Notes under the pieces: model-generated
What the model was told of the DNA's origin: nothing
What the model saw: the letters and a program-made list of their open reading frames with translations, nothing else
The model's database searches: none
DNA from: Streptomyces sp. CB01249
Lineage (GTDB): Bacteria; Actinomycetota; Actinomycetes; Streptomycetales; Streptomycetaceae
Reading direction: 5' to 3'
Assembly: GCF_001905735.1 (NCBI RefSeq)
Contig: NZ_LISW01000006.1
Coordinates: 193,432 to 257,431, forward strand
Length of the DNA stretch: 64,000 bases
Shown: positions 35,023 to 42,272 of the stretch, piece after piece
How the letters are laid out: each line of letters opens with the position of its first letter
Numbering within the stretch: the stretch's first letter is position 1
Made by a program: the position numbers and the translations under genes

Positions 35023-35092
35023 CGTCGAGATGCCGGTTCGACTCCGGCCCGTGGAGCTTCGGTCCGCGGTCGTCTAAAGGCAGGACGCGACG
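35023..35092 (+). ncRNA. Circularly permuted tRNA-like RNA (Y RNA/YrlA-like module)
   Basis: Read 5' to 3' the element has: half of a 5-bp anticodon-like stem (CGTCG, 35023-35027); a 4-nt variable region; a T arm (stem GCCGG/CCGGC with loop TTCGACT, 35032-35048); the 3' acceptor strand CCGTGGA; a bulged G and a C(TTCG)G cap; the 5' acceptor strand TCCGCGG (35063-35069); TC at positions 8-9; a D arm (GTC TAAAGGCAG GAC, 35072-35086); one base; and the other half of the anticodon-like stem (CGACG, 35088-35092). Stem lengths 7, 3, 5 and 5 and the residues U8, A14, G18, G19, A21, U54, U55, C56 and A58 are all as in a tRNA. The sealed acceptor cannot be aminoacylated. YrlA-type bacterial Y RNAs have a comparable tRNA-like module. 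Flanking sequence can pair further (34911-34920 with 35090-35102, with a 3-nt bulge), so the RNA is probably longer; true ends are unknown. Confidence 0.8.
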
Positions 35093-35149
35093 ACATAAAA
35101 CTGATACGGGACCTTAAACGTGCCGGCGTGCCATGCAGGCGGCATCACA

Positions 35150-35180
35150 GGGCTCGGGGGCCGGCTACGCCCCCGGGCCC
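35150..35180. terminator. Terminator after the tRNA-like RNA
   Basis: A 12-bp stem (GGGCTCGGGGGC / GCCCCCGGGCCC, one G-U pair) with a 7-nt loop lies between the tRNA-like element and the convergent aminotransferase gene, so it can serve both strands. The non-coding interval 34843-35200 holds only the RNA element, a smaller hairpin at 35121-35144 and this terminator. Confidence 0.82.
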
Positions 35181-35200
35181 GCTCCTCATTCGGCGCGGAC

Positions 35201-36412
35201 TCACTGCCGGTACCCCGCCAGGAACCGCCCGATCCGGCTGATCGCGGCGTCGAGGTCGTCCGCGTGCGGCAGGGTGAGGATGCGGAAGTGGTCGGGGCGC
35301 GGGTAGTTGAAGCCGGTGCCCTGCACGACCTGGATCTTCTCGCGCAGCAGCAGGTCCAGCACGAACTTCTCGTCGTCCGCGATCGGGTGCACCTTCGGGT
35401 CGATGCGCGGGAAGGCGTACAGCGCGCCCTTCGGCTTCACACAGGACACGCCCGGGATCTCGTTCAGCTTCTGCCAGGCCCGGTCGCGCTGCTCGTACAG
35501 CCTGCCCCCGGGCACCACCAGGTCCCGGATCGACTGCCGGCCGCCGAGCGCGGCCTGAATGGCGTACTGGGCGGGGGCGTTGGGGCACAGCCGCATCGAG
35601 GCCAGCATCGTCAGCCCCTCCAGATAGCTGCGGGCGTGCTGCTTGGGGCCCGACACCACCATCCAGCCGGAGCGGAACCCGGCCACCCGGTACGTCTTCG
35701 AGAGCCCGCTGAAGGTGAGGCAGACCAGGTCCGGGGCGAGCACCGCCACGCTGTGGTGCTCGGCGTCGTCGTAGAGGATCTGGTCGTAGATCTCGTCGGC
35801 GAACACCATCAGACCGTGCCTGCGGGCCAGGTCGAGGATGGCCTCAAGGACCTCGCGCGGATAGACGGCGCCGGTCGGGTTGTTGGGGTTGATGATCACG
35901 ACGGCGCGGGTGCGGTCGGTGATCTTCGAGGCCATGTCGGCGACGTCCGGGTTCCAGTCGGACGCCTCGTCGCAGGTGTAGTGCACGGCCTTCCCGCCGG
36001 CCAGCGTCGTGACCGCCGTCCACAGCGGGTAGTCCGGGGACGGGATCAGCACCTCGTCGCCGTCCTCCAGGAGCCCCTGGACGGCCATCGAGATGAGCTC
36101 GGAGACGCCGTTGCCGAGGAAGACGTCGTCCACGCCGACCTCGGTCAGGCCCATCGCTTGGTAGCGCTGCACCACGGCGCGCCGGGCGGACAGGACGCCG
36201 CGCGAATCCGTGTAGCCGTGGGCCTGCGGGAGCATCCGGATCATGTCCTGGACGATCTCCTCCGGCGCCTCGAAGCCGAAGAGGGCCGGGTTGCCCGTGT
36301 TGAGCCGGAGCACGCTGTGGCCCGCCTCCTCCAGGGCGTTGGCGTGCTCGATGACGGGGCCCCGGATCTCGTAGCAGACCTCGTTGAGCTTGCTGGACTG
36401 GCGGAATTCCAT
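35201..36412 (-). CDS. Pyridoxal-phosphate aminotransferase, AlaA/AspC-like
   Basis: A 403-residue fold-type I class I/II aminotransferase. The start MEFRQSSKLNEVCYEIRGPV is that of AlaA-type alanine aminotransferases. PLP-binding features are GNGVSELI, NPNNPTGAVYP, DEIYDQILYD and the Schiff-base lysine in FSGLSKTYRVAGFRSGW. It probably interconverts pyruvate/alanine and 2-oxoglutarate/glutamate. It is divergent from an HxlR-type regulator; the 85-bp gap has two tandem inverted repeats (36441-36476), indicating that the regulator controls this gene. Confidence 0.92.
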   Translation of the reverse strand: MEFRQSSKLNEVCYEIRGPVIEHANALEEAGHSVLRLNTGNPALFGFEAPEEIVQDMIRMLPQAHGYTDSRGVLSARRAVVQRYQAMGLTEVGVDDVFLGNGVSELISMAVQGLLEDGDEVLIPSPDYPLWTAVTTLAGGKAVHYTCDEASDWNPDVADMASKITDRTRAVVIINPNNPTGAVYPREVLEAILDLARRHGLMVFADEIYDQILYDDAEHHSVAVLAPDLVCLTFSGLSKTYRVAGFRSGWMVVSGPKQHARSYLEGLTMLASMRLCPNAPAQYAIQAALGGRQSIRDLVVPGGRLYEQRDRAWQKLNEIPGVSCVKPKGALYAFPRIDPKVHPIADDEKFVLDLLLREKIQVVQGTGFNYPRPDHFRILTLPHADDLDAAISRIGRFLAGYRQ

Positions 36413-36440
36413 GCGGTGCCTCCCCGACCCGATTGCGATA

Positions 36441-36476
36441 CTTGGTTTTACCAAGCTCGGGCTTGGAAAGTCCAAC
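36441..36476. promoter_or_regulatory. Two tandem operator-like inverted repeats
   Basis: CTTGGttttaCCAAG (36441-36455) and CTTGGaaagtCCAAC (36462-36476) have the same arm sequence and 5-nt spacer and start 21 bp apart, two helical turns. They lie between the divergent aminotransferase and HxlR-type regulator starts and are the likely binding sites of that regulator. Confidence 0.78.
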
Positions 36477-36497
36477 AACATGTCTAGACTGCGTCGC

Positions 36498-37163
36498 ATG
36501 CCACGTCAGACACAGCCGGCCACCCGCCCGGCCCGCCGCCGGAGTTACGACCAGTTCTGCGCCGGCGCCCGCGCCCTGGACGCGGTCGGCGACCGGTGGA
36601 CCCTGCTGATCGTCCGTGAACTGCTGGCCGGTCCCCGCCGCTACACCGATCTCCACGCCGACCTGCCGGGCGTCAGCACGGACGTCCTGGCGTCCCGGCT
36701 CAAGGACATGGAGCAGGGCGGCCTCGTCACCCGCCGCAAGCTCCCGCCCCCGGCCGCCGCCACGGTCTACGCGCTCACCGCGCGCGGCCACGGACTGCTG
36801 CCGGTCCTCGCCGCGCTCGCCGAGTGGGGCGCTCCCGCGCTGGCCGAGCGACGCCCCACGGACGCGGTCCGGGCGCACTGGTTCGCGCTCCCGCTGCTGA
36901 GCGCCCTGAAGGGGGCGGCCACGGGCGTGCTCGATGTCCGGCTGGACGAGGGCGAGTTCCACATCCGTACGGGCGAGGTGGCGGCCGGTGAGCCGGTGTA
37001 CGGGGACGGGCCCGCCGCCGACGCCGACGCGCGCATCGTCCTCGACGCGGAGCTGTGCCTCGCCCTCGGGCGCGGCGAGCCGACGTTCGCGGAGGCGGTC
37101 GGGGACGGCCGGATCGAGGTGTACGGGGACGGCGCGCTGGCCGAGGAGCTGCGCGGCGCCTGA
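36498..37163 (+). CDS. HxlR-type winged-helix regulator with C-terminal SCP2-like domain
   Basis: A 221-residue regulator. Residues about 12-110 are the HxlR/MarR-like winged helix: FCAGARALDAVGDRWTLLIV, then RELLAGPRRYTDLHADLPG and STDVLASRLKDMEQGGLV. The C-terminal 100 residues (GVLDVRLDEGEFHIRTGEV...) look like a sterol-carrier-like or sensor domain, as in other long actinobacterial members. ATG at 36498 is chosen because it leaves the operators upstream; ATG at 36480 is possible. It probably controls the divergent aminotransferase gene and itself. Confidence 0.86.
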   Translation: MPRQTQPATRPARRRSYDQFCAGARALDAVGDRWTLLIVRELLAGPRRYTDLHADLPGVSTDVLASRLKDMEQGGLVTRRKLPPPAAATVYALTARGHGLLPVLAALAEWGAPALAERRPTDAVRAHWFALPLLSALKGAATGVLDVRLDEGEFHIRTGEVAAGEPVYGDGPAADADARIVLDAELCLALGRGEPTFAEAVGDGRIEVYGDGALAEELRGA

Positions 37164-37270
37164 CGGCCGGCCGGGCTGGGCCGGATGCCGGTGGCGTGAT
37201 TCCAGCGGTCCTCTTCCGGGTAGCGTCCGGGTATTTGAGATGTCCGTGACACCCGAGACAGGAGAGAGCC

Positions 37271-37759
37271 ATGGGGAACGGCGTACAGCGGGTGCGGCAG
37301 AACCGGCTGGGCAGGGCGTTCGTCGTCGCGGGGTGCGTGGCGGCGCTCGCGTTCGTGCCGACGGCGGCCGGTGCCACGCCCGGCAGCGGGGTGACCGCGA
37401 CCGTCGTGGCCAAGGGCACCTCGGCGGGCAAGCTGAAGGTGAAGGCGCCGAAGGGCCGGGCGGACGTCACCTTCCGCACGATCACCATCGAGCCGGGCGG
37501 CTCCACCGGCTGGCACACCCACAGCGGCCAGCTGATCGCCGTCGTGAAGTCCGGCACGCTGACCCGCACCCTGGACGACTGCTCGGTCGAGGTGTCCCCG
37601 GCCGGCACCTCGTTCATCGAGCCGTCGGGCAAGAAGCACCGCCACATCGGCCGCAATCTGGGCACCGAGCCGGTGGTCCTCTGGGTGACGTATCTGCTGC
37701 CCGAGGGCAGCGAACTCTCGGACGACGCCGACGCGGTGGACTGCGGGCCGGGGAAGTGA
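37271..37759 (+). CDS. Secreted cupin domain protein
   Basis: A 162-residue exported protein: signal peptide about residues 1-36 (AFVVAGCVAALAFVPTAAGA), then one cupin barrel. GGSTGWHTHSGQLIAVVKSG carries the two metal-binding histidines of cupin motif 1, and PSGKKHRHIGRNLG supplies motif 2. It probably binds a metal and acts outside the cell on an unknown ligand. AGGAGAG lies about 7 nt before the ATG. Confidence 0.86.
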   Translation: MGNGVQRVRQNRLGRAFVVAGCVAALAFVPTAAGATPGSGVTATVVAKGTSAGKLKVKAPKGRADVTFRTITIEPGGSTGWHTHSGQLIAVVKSGTLTRTLDDCSVEVSPAGTSFIEPSGKKHRHIGRNLGTEPVVLWVTYLLPEGSELSDDADAVDCGPGK

Positions 37760-37787
37760 CACCACCCGGGGACACCGCCCGCCGAAG

Positions 37788-38153
37788 TCAGCGGGCGAGT
37801 GTCTCCCCGTACGCGCCGAGCCCGGCGATCACCAGCCCGTCGCGGAGGGTCAGCACCTCGTAGACCCGGCCGCCGATCTGGTTGCGGTAGTCGATCACCA
37901 GCGTGTCGACGCTCGCCCGGACGTCCATCACCTCGAACTCCAGGTCCGGGATGAGTTCGAGCCCGCGCTTCCAGTACGCCCGCAGGGCGTCCTTGCCGCG
38001 TACGGTCCCGGAGGGGTCGCCGGTGAACCGCGCGATCATCGGGGAGCTGAAGGTCACGTCCTCGTGATAGTGCGTCAGGATGCGTTCCAGGTCGTGGGAG
38101 TTCCAGTCGTCCTGCCAGCGCGCTGCGAACTCACGGGCGAATTCAAGATCCAT
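37788..38153 (-). CDS. NTF2-like/SnoaL-like fold protein
   Basis: A 121-residue alpha+beta barrel protein. FAARWQDDWNSHDLERILTH and YHEDVTFSSPMIARFTG are the typical N-terminal helix and strand of SnoaL-like/NTF2-like proteins. These are small-molecule-binding or isomerase folds; no specific reaction can be assigned. A GTG two codons upstream is an alternative start. It is divergent from the kinase-like gene, starts 84 bp apart. Confidence 0.82.
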   Translation of the reverse strand: MDLEFAREFAARWQDDWNSHDLERILTHYHEDVTFSSPMIARFTGDPSGTVRGKDALRAYWKRGLELIPDLEFEVMDVRASVDTLVIDYRNQIGGRVYEVLTLRDGLVIAGLGAYGETLAR

Positions 38154-38237
38154 GGCCACGACCGTAATCCTCGCGGCGGATTCCGGCGGCGGTATTCCGG
38201 CATCCGGCCACCCGGCGGGACGCGCGATGATGGACCG

Positions 38238-38876
38238 GTGCGATTCGAAGCGATCACCCGGGACCGGCTGACGGACGCGCTCGCCGCGCACGCCGACTCG
38301 CTGGAACCGGCCGACGGCGGGCCCTGGCTGAAGATCGCCGTCGACGGCGCCCCTGCCGCCCGCCCCGCCGACCTGGCCGAATCCGTCGCCGAGGCGCTGC
38401 GCCTCCGGGGCCGCGCCGTGCTCCCCGTCCCCACCGCCGGATTCCTGCGGCCCGCGAGCCTGCGGTACGAGTACGGGAAACAGGACCCGGACTCGTACTT
38501 CGGCAGCTGGTTCGACACCGGCGCCCTGTGGCGCGAGGTGTTCGGCCCTCTGGAACCGGGCGGCAGCGGACGGGTGCTGCCCGACCTGTGGGACCCGGCG
38601 ACGGACCGGGCCACCCGCAGCCCGTACCAGCCGCTGCCGGAGGGCGGGGTGCTGATCCTGCACGGCCCGCTGCTGCTCGGGCACTGGTTCCCCTTCGACC
38701 TCGCCGTCCACCTGCGCCTCTCGGCGGGCGCGCTGCGGCGGCGCACGGCGGAGGACGAGCTGTGGACCCTGCCCGCCTTCGAGCGGTACGAGGACGAGGT
38801 GGCGCCCGCCGACAACGCGGACGCGGTGGTGCGCGCGGATGACCCGGGGCACCTGGCGTGGACGGGGCTGCGGTGA
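38238..38876 (+). CDS. Uridine kinase-like protein with degenerate P-loop
   Basis: A 212-residue protein resembling the uridine kinase-type P-loop proteins of Streptomyces. The Walker A region, expected as GxxxxGK(S/T), reads VDGAPAARPADLAESV and lacks both the glycine pattern and the lysine. Downstream elements are kept: PVPTAGFLRPASLRYEYG, DPDSYFGSWFDTGALWREV, GGVLILHGPLLLGHWF and a lid-like RRRTAEDELWTLPAFERYED. Either nucleotide binding has changed or the protein has a non-kinase role. It neighbours the pseudouridine genes, which also handle uridine-derived metabolites. Confidence 0.72.
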   Translation: MRFEAITRDRLTDALAAHADSLEPADGGPWLKIAVDGAPAARPADLAESVAEALRLRGRAVLPVPTAGFLRPASLRYEYGKQDPDSYFGSWFDTGALWREVFGPLEPGGSGRVLPDLWDPATDRATRSPYQPLPEGGVLILHGPLLLGHWFPFDLAVHLRLSAGALRRRTAEDELWTLPAFERYEDEVAPADNADAVVRADDPGHLAWTGLR

Positions 38877-38897
38877 GGCGTGCGGGTCCGGGTCCCG

Positions 38898-39800
38898 CTA
38901 CTCGCCCGGCAACGGCGGCCGCCCGCCCACCGTCGCGACGGCCTCCGCCCCCGCCCGGCACCCCGCCGCCGCGGCCGCCGCGTCGTCCGCGCCCGCCAGC
39001 CGCGCCGCGAGGAAGCCGCCGGTGAACGCGTCGCCCGCCCCGGTCGAGTCCACGGCCCGGCCGGCCCTCGCCGCCGGGACCAGGCCGGTCACCGTGCCCC
39101 CGGCGGCGAGCAGCGCCCCGCCCTCGCCGAGCGTCACGACGACCCGGCGGTCGGGCATGCTCAACTTGGCGGCCGCGTCCGCCGGTTCCGGCAGGCCGGT
39201 GAGCAGCCGGGCCTCGTCCGCGTTGGGCAGCAGCAGGTCCGCCCGCTCGGTCAGGGCGAGGAACCGGTCGACGCCGAGACCGGCCAGGAAGCCCGCCGAC
39301 GCGGGGTCCACGCTCACCGGAACCTTCCGCCGTACGGCCTCCCGCAGGGCGAGCAGGGCCGTCACCCGGCTCGTATCGGCGAACAGCAGATAGCCCGACA
39401 GGTGGAGGTGGGCGACCCCGTCGAGCAGCGCGGGCGACCAGTCATCGGGGGAGAGCCGCAGCACCGCGCCGCTGTCGGTGAGGAAGGTGCGCTCGGCGGC
39501 GGCGTCCACCAGGGCCACGACGGTCGCGGTCGGCGCTTCCTCGTCCACCGCGAGCAGCCCGCGCACCCCCGCCCGCCGCAGCAGACCGCGGTGCCAGTCC
39601 GCCGAGTCGGCGCCCACCCGGGCCAGCAGCCGCACGTCCCGGCAGCCCGCGCGCGCCGCCCAGCAGGCCACGTTGGCCCCCGCGCCGCCCGCCCGGGTCC
39701 GGATCACGGCGGCGGTGTCCGTGCCGTGGGCCAGCGCCGAGCCGTGCCGGGCCACCACATCGGTGACCACGTCCCCGACGACGAGGAGGCCGCCGCTCAC
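38898..39800 (-). CDS. psuK: PfkB-family kinase, probable pseudouridine kinase
   Basis: A 300-residue ribokinase-like sugar/nucleoside kinase. TRAGGAGANVACWAARAG is the substrate-binding N-terminal signature and DSTGAGDAFTGGFLAARLAG is PfkB motif 2 with the catalytic Asp. Its start overlaps the stop of psuG by 4 bp, so the two are coupled; in known systems PsuK phosphorylates pseudouridine and PsuG cleaves the product to uracil and ribose 5-phosphate. The pseudouridine specificity rests on this context rather than on residues. Confidence 0.82.
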   Translation of the reverse strand: MSGGLLVVGDVVTDVVARHGSALAHGTDTAAVIRTRAGGAGANVACWAARAGCRDVRLLARVGADSADWHRGLLRRAGVRGLLAVDEEAPTATVVALVDAAAERTFLTDSGAVLRLSPDDWSPALLDGVAHLHLSGYLLFADTSRVTALLALREAVRRKVPVSVDPASAGFLAGLGVDRFLALTERADLLLPNADEARLLTGLPEPADAAAKLSMPDRRVVVTLGEGGALLAAGGTVTGLVPAARAGRAVDSTGAGDAFTGGFLAARLAGADDAAAAAAGCRAGAEAVATVGGRPPLPGE

Positions 39801-40738
39801 CGCGCCGTCCAGGCCGTCGCGATACGGGCGGCGAGCGCCACATTGCCCCGGACCGCGGCGAGATTGGCCTCCAGCGAGGCGCCCCCGGTGTGCCGCACCA
39901 GCCGGTCCAGCAGGAACGGCGTGACCGCCTGCCCCGTGACCCCCTGCTCCCGGCAGGCCACCAGCGCCTCGGCGAGCACCCGGTCGTGCAGCCCGGGGTC
40001 CAGCTGCTCGTCCTCCGGTACGGGGTTGGCCACGATCAGCGCCGCCTCGGGGCCGCCCAGCGCGTCCTGGGCGCGCATCACCTCGGCGACCTCCTCGGGC
40101 GAGGTCACCGTCCAGTCGACCGGCTCGCCCGAACCGCTCAGGTAGAACCCGGGGAACGTGTCCGTGCCGTAGCCGAGCACCCCGACCCCCAGCGTCTCAA
40201 GGCGTTGCAGTGTGGCGGGCACGTCCAGTATCGACTTCACGCCCGCGCAGACCACGGTGATCCCCGTACGCCCCAGCAGCCGCAGGTCCGCCGACTCGTC
40301 CTGCGTCTCGGTCCAGCCCCGGTGCACCCCGCCCAGCCCGCCGGTCGCGAAGACCCGCAGCCCGGCCCGGGCCGCCAGGAAGGCGGTCGCCGACACGGTC
40401 GTCGCCCCGCTCGCCCCGGCCGCCAGTGCCGGGGCGAGGTCGCGGTGGCCCAGCTTGCGCATCCCCGGGTCCTCGGCCACCCGTTCCAGCTCGGCCTTGT
40501 CCAGACCGACCCTGGCCCGCCCGTCCAGCACCGCCACCGTCGCGGGCACGGCCCCGGCGGACCGCACGAGCCCCTCCAGCTCCCCGGCGACCCGCAGATT
40601 GCGGGGGCGGGGCAGGCCGTGGGCGATGATCGTCGACTCCAGGGCGACGACCGGCCGGTGCGCGGCGAGGGCGGCCCGCACCTCGGCGGAGAGGACCGGC
40701 GCGTAGGGGGTGGCGTCGAGGGGCGCGTTGAGTGACAT
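39797..40738 (-). CDS. psuG: Pseudouridine-5'-phosphate glycosidase
   Basis: A 313-residue C-glycosidase that reversibly cleaves pseudouridine 5'-phosphate to uracil and ribose 5-phosphate. VVALESTIIAHGLPRPRN (about residues 24-41) holds the conserved active-site Glu, HRDLAPALAAGASGATTVSA the second conserved block, and CAGVKSILDVPATLQRLE the catalytic Lys, followed by TLGVGVLGYGTDTFPGFY. Length is normal for the family. Translationally coupled to the downstream kinase gene and divergent from a methyltransferase. Confidence 0.95.
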   Translation of the reverse strand: MSLNAPLDATPYAPVLSAEVRAALAAHRPVVALESTIIAHGLPRPRNLRVAGELEGLVRSAGAVPATVAVLDGRARVGLDKAELERVAEDPGMRKLGHRDLAPALAAGASGATTVSATAFLAARAGLRVFATGGLGGVHRGWTETQDESADLRLLGRTGITVVCAGVKSILDVPATLQRLETLGVGVLGYGTDTFPGFYLSGSGEPVDWTVTSPEEVAEVMRAQDALGGPEAALIVANPVPEDEQLDPGLHDRVLAEALVACREQGVTGQAVTPFLLDRLVRHTGGASLEANLAAVRGNVALAARIATAWTAR

Positions 40739-40854
40739 GTCCACATCCCTGGCGCGGGTGGGCGGCACTCAAACGTCGCTGGGCCCGCCCCGGCCCGGCG
40801 GGTGGCGCGAAACCGCCCGTCGGTGGCCGCGCACGAGGGCGCTAGGGTCGCCCC

Positions 40855-41676
40855 ATGCCCTCCGCGACCGGTCAACCCGCCTCCTCCGTACGTGACTTCT
40901 ACGACGACCTCGCCTCCGACTACGACCTCATGTACGCCGACTGGCAGGCGAGCATCGAGCGCCAGGCCGCCGCGCTGTCGGACCTGATCACCACCGCGCT
41001 CGGCGCGGGCGCCCCGTACGACGTGCTGGACTGCGCCTGCGGCATCGGCACCCAGGCGCTCGGTCTCGCCACGCTCGGACACCGGGTCACCGGCAGCGAC
41101 CTGAGCCCCGCCGCCGCTGCCCGCGCCGCGAAGGAGGCGGCCGCGCGCGGCCTGGACCTGCGCACCACGGCCGCCGACATGACGCGGCTGCCCTTCGGTG
41201 ACCGCTCCTTCGACGTCGTCGTGTGCGCCGACAACTCGCTGCCGCACCTGCTCACCCCGGAAGCGGTGGAGGCGGCGCTCGGCGAGATGCGCAGGGTGCT
41301 CCGCCCCGGCGGCGTACTCCTGGTCTCCACCCGGCCCTACGACCGGCTGCGCCGCGAGCGGCCCGCGTCCACACCGCCGCAGGTCAGGGAGGAGACCGGC
41401 GGCCGGGTCGTCACCTTCCAGCTGTGGCACTGGCGCCCGGACGGCGAGCGCTACGACCTGGAGCACTTCCAGCTGCACCCCGCGGCGGACGGGGGCGCGG
41501 CCTGGGACGTGCGCACGCGCCGCACCTCGTACTGGGCGCTCGGGCAGGACCAGCTCACCGGATTCGCCCGGCGGGCCGGTCTCACGGAGCCCGCCTGGCA
41601 CGAGCCGGAGGCCACGGGCTTCTTCCAGCCGGTGCTGGTCGCGCACCGGCCGGACACGGACCCGGACCCCGCCTGA
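40855..41676 (+). CDS. Class I SAM-dependent methyltransferase
   Basis: A 273-residue methyltransferase starting with the common SSVRDFYDDLASDYDLMY. Motif I is DVLDCACGIGTQALGLA (about residues 60-76), VTGSDLSPAAAARA is motif II and FGDRSFDVVVCADNSLPHL covers motif IV. Substrate unknown. TAGGGT (40843-40848) ends 6 nt before the ATG, so the transcript is probably leaderless. It is convergent with ogt, 9 nt apart. Confidence 0.88.
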   Translation: MPSATGQPASSVRDFYDDLASDYDLMYADWQASIERQAAALSDLITTALGAGAPYDVLDCACGIGTQALGLATLGHRVTGSDLSPAAAARAAKEAAARGLDLRTTAADMTRLPFGDRSFDVVVCADNSLPHLLTPEAVEAALGEMRRVLRPGGVLLVSTRPYDRLRRERPASTPPQVREETGGRVVTFQLWHWRPDGERYDLEHFQLHPAADGGAAWDVRTRRTSYWALGQDQLTGFARRAGLTEPAWHEPEATGFFQPVLVAHRPDTDPDPA

Positions 41677-41685
41677 CGGCACCGC

Positions 41686-42228
41686 TCAGAACAGCGGCTC
41701 CGGCAGCACCCCTTCCAGCGCCAGCAGCTGCCGCTTGGTCTCCAGACCGCCGCCGAAGCCGCCTATCCCGCCGTCGCTCTCCACCACCCGGTGGCACGGC
41801 ACCACCACGGGCAGCGGGTTGGACCCCATCGCCGCGCCCACCGCCTGGGCCGCGCCCGGCTGTCCGACCCGCTCGGCCAGCTCCCCGTAACCGGCGACCG
41901 CCCCGTACGGCACGCCCCGGGCCAGCTCCTGGAGCACCTGGCGGTTGAAGCCGGCGGTCAGCGACCAGTCCAGGCCGAGCGAGAACTCCCGCAGCGTCCC
42001 CGCGAAGTACGCCTCGAACTGGCGCACCGGCTCGGCCAGCCGGGCGGAGCCGGGGGCCTCGGCCGGCTCCGCGCCGAGCCGGCCGCGCAGCCGGTCCAGC
42101 GCCCTGTCCCGTATCTCCGGGCGGGCGTGGAAGACGACGCTCACCAGCCCCGTCTCCGTCGCGGCCAGCATCAACGGACCGATGTCGCTCCCGACCACGG
42201 TCCACTCGACGACCCCGTTGCTGTCCAT
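41686..42228 (-). CDS. ogt: Methylated-DNA-[protein]-cysteine S-methyltransferase
   Basis: A 180-residue suicide DNA-repair protein that transfers methyl groups from O6-methylguanine to its own cysteine. VVVPCHRVVESDGGIGGFGG contains the acceptor Cys in PCHR; GAVAGYGELAERVGQPGAAQ is the DNA-binding helix-turn-helix and AVGAAMGSNPLPV its continuation. ATG at 42228 is fixed by the damage-type promoter whose -10 ends 6 nt upstream, implying a leaderless message co-regulated with uvrB and polA. Confidence 0.94.
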   Translation of the reverse strand: MDSNGVVEWTVVGSDIGPLMLAATETGLVSVVFHARPEIRDRALDRLRGRLGAEPAEAPGSARLAEPVRQFEAYFAGTLREFSLGLDWSLTAGFNRQVLQELARGVPYGAVAGYGELAERVGQPGAAQAVGAAMGSNPLPVVVPCHRVVESDGGIGGFGGGLETKRQLLALEGVLPEPLF

Positions 42229-42234
42229 GCCACC

Positions 42235-42257
42235 ACCGTACGGCGGCCCACTGACAA
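42235..42257 (-). promoter_or_regulatory. DNA-damage (RecA-NDp/PafBC-type) promoter of ogt
   Basis: On the minus strand TTGTCAGTGGG, a 6-nt spacer and TACGGT end 6 nt before the ogt ATG. The box differs from TTGTCAGTGGC only in the last base; the -10 is identical to that of uvrB. Confidence 0.82.
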
Positions 42258-42272
42258 CGGGGCCCGGCGGAC

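Noticed and set aside
35023..35092. A real permuted tRNA gene or two-piece tmRNA
   Set aside because: The acceptor strands are joined by a stable UUCG loop without CCA, no anticodon loop can be defined, and actinobacterial tmRNA is one-piece.
34811..35241. Small plus-strand open frames over the tRNA-like RNA
   Set aside because: No ribosome site or family resemblance, and the interval is better explained by conserved RNA helices and a terminator.
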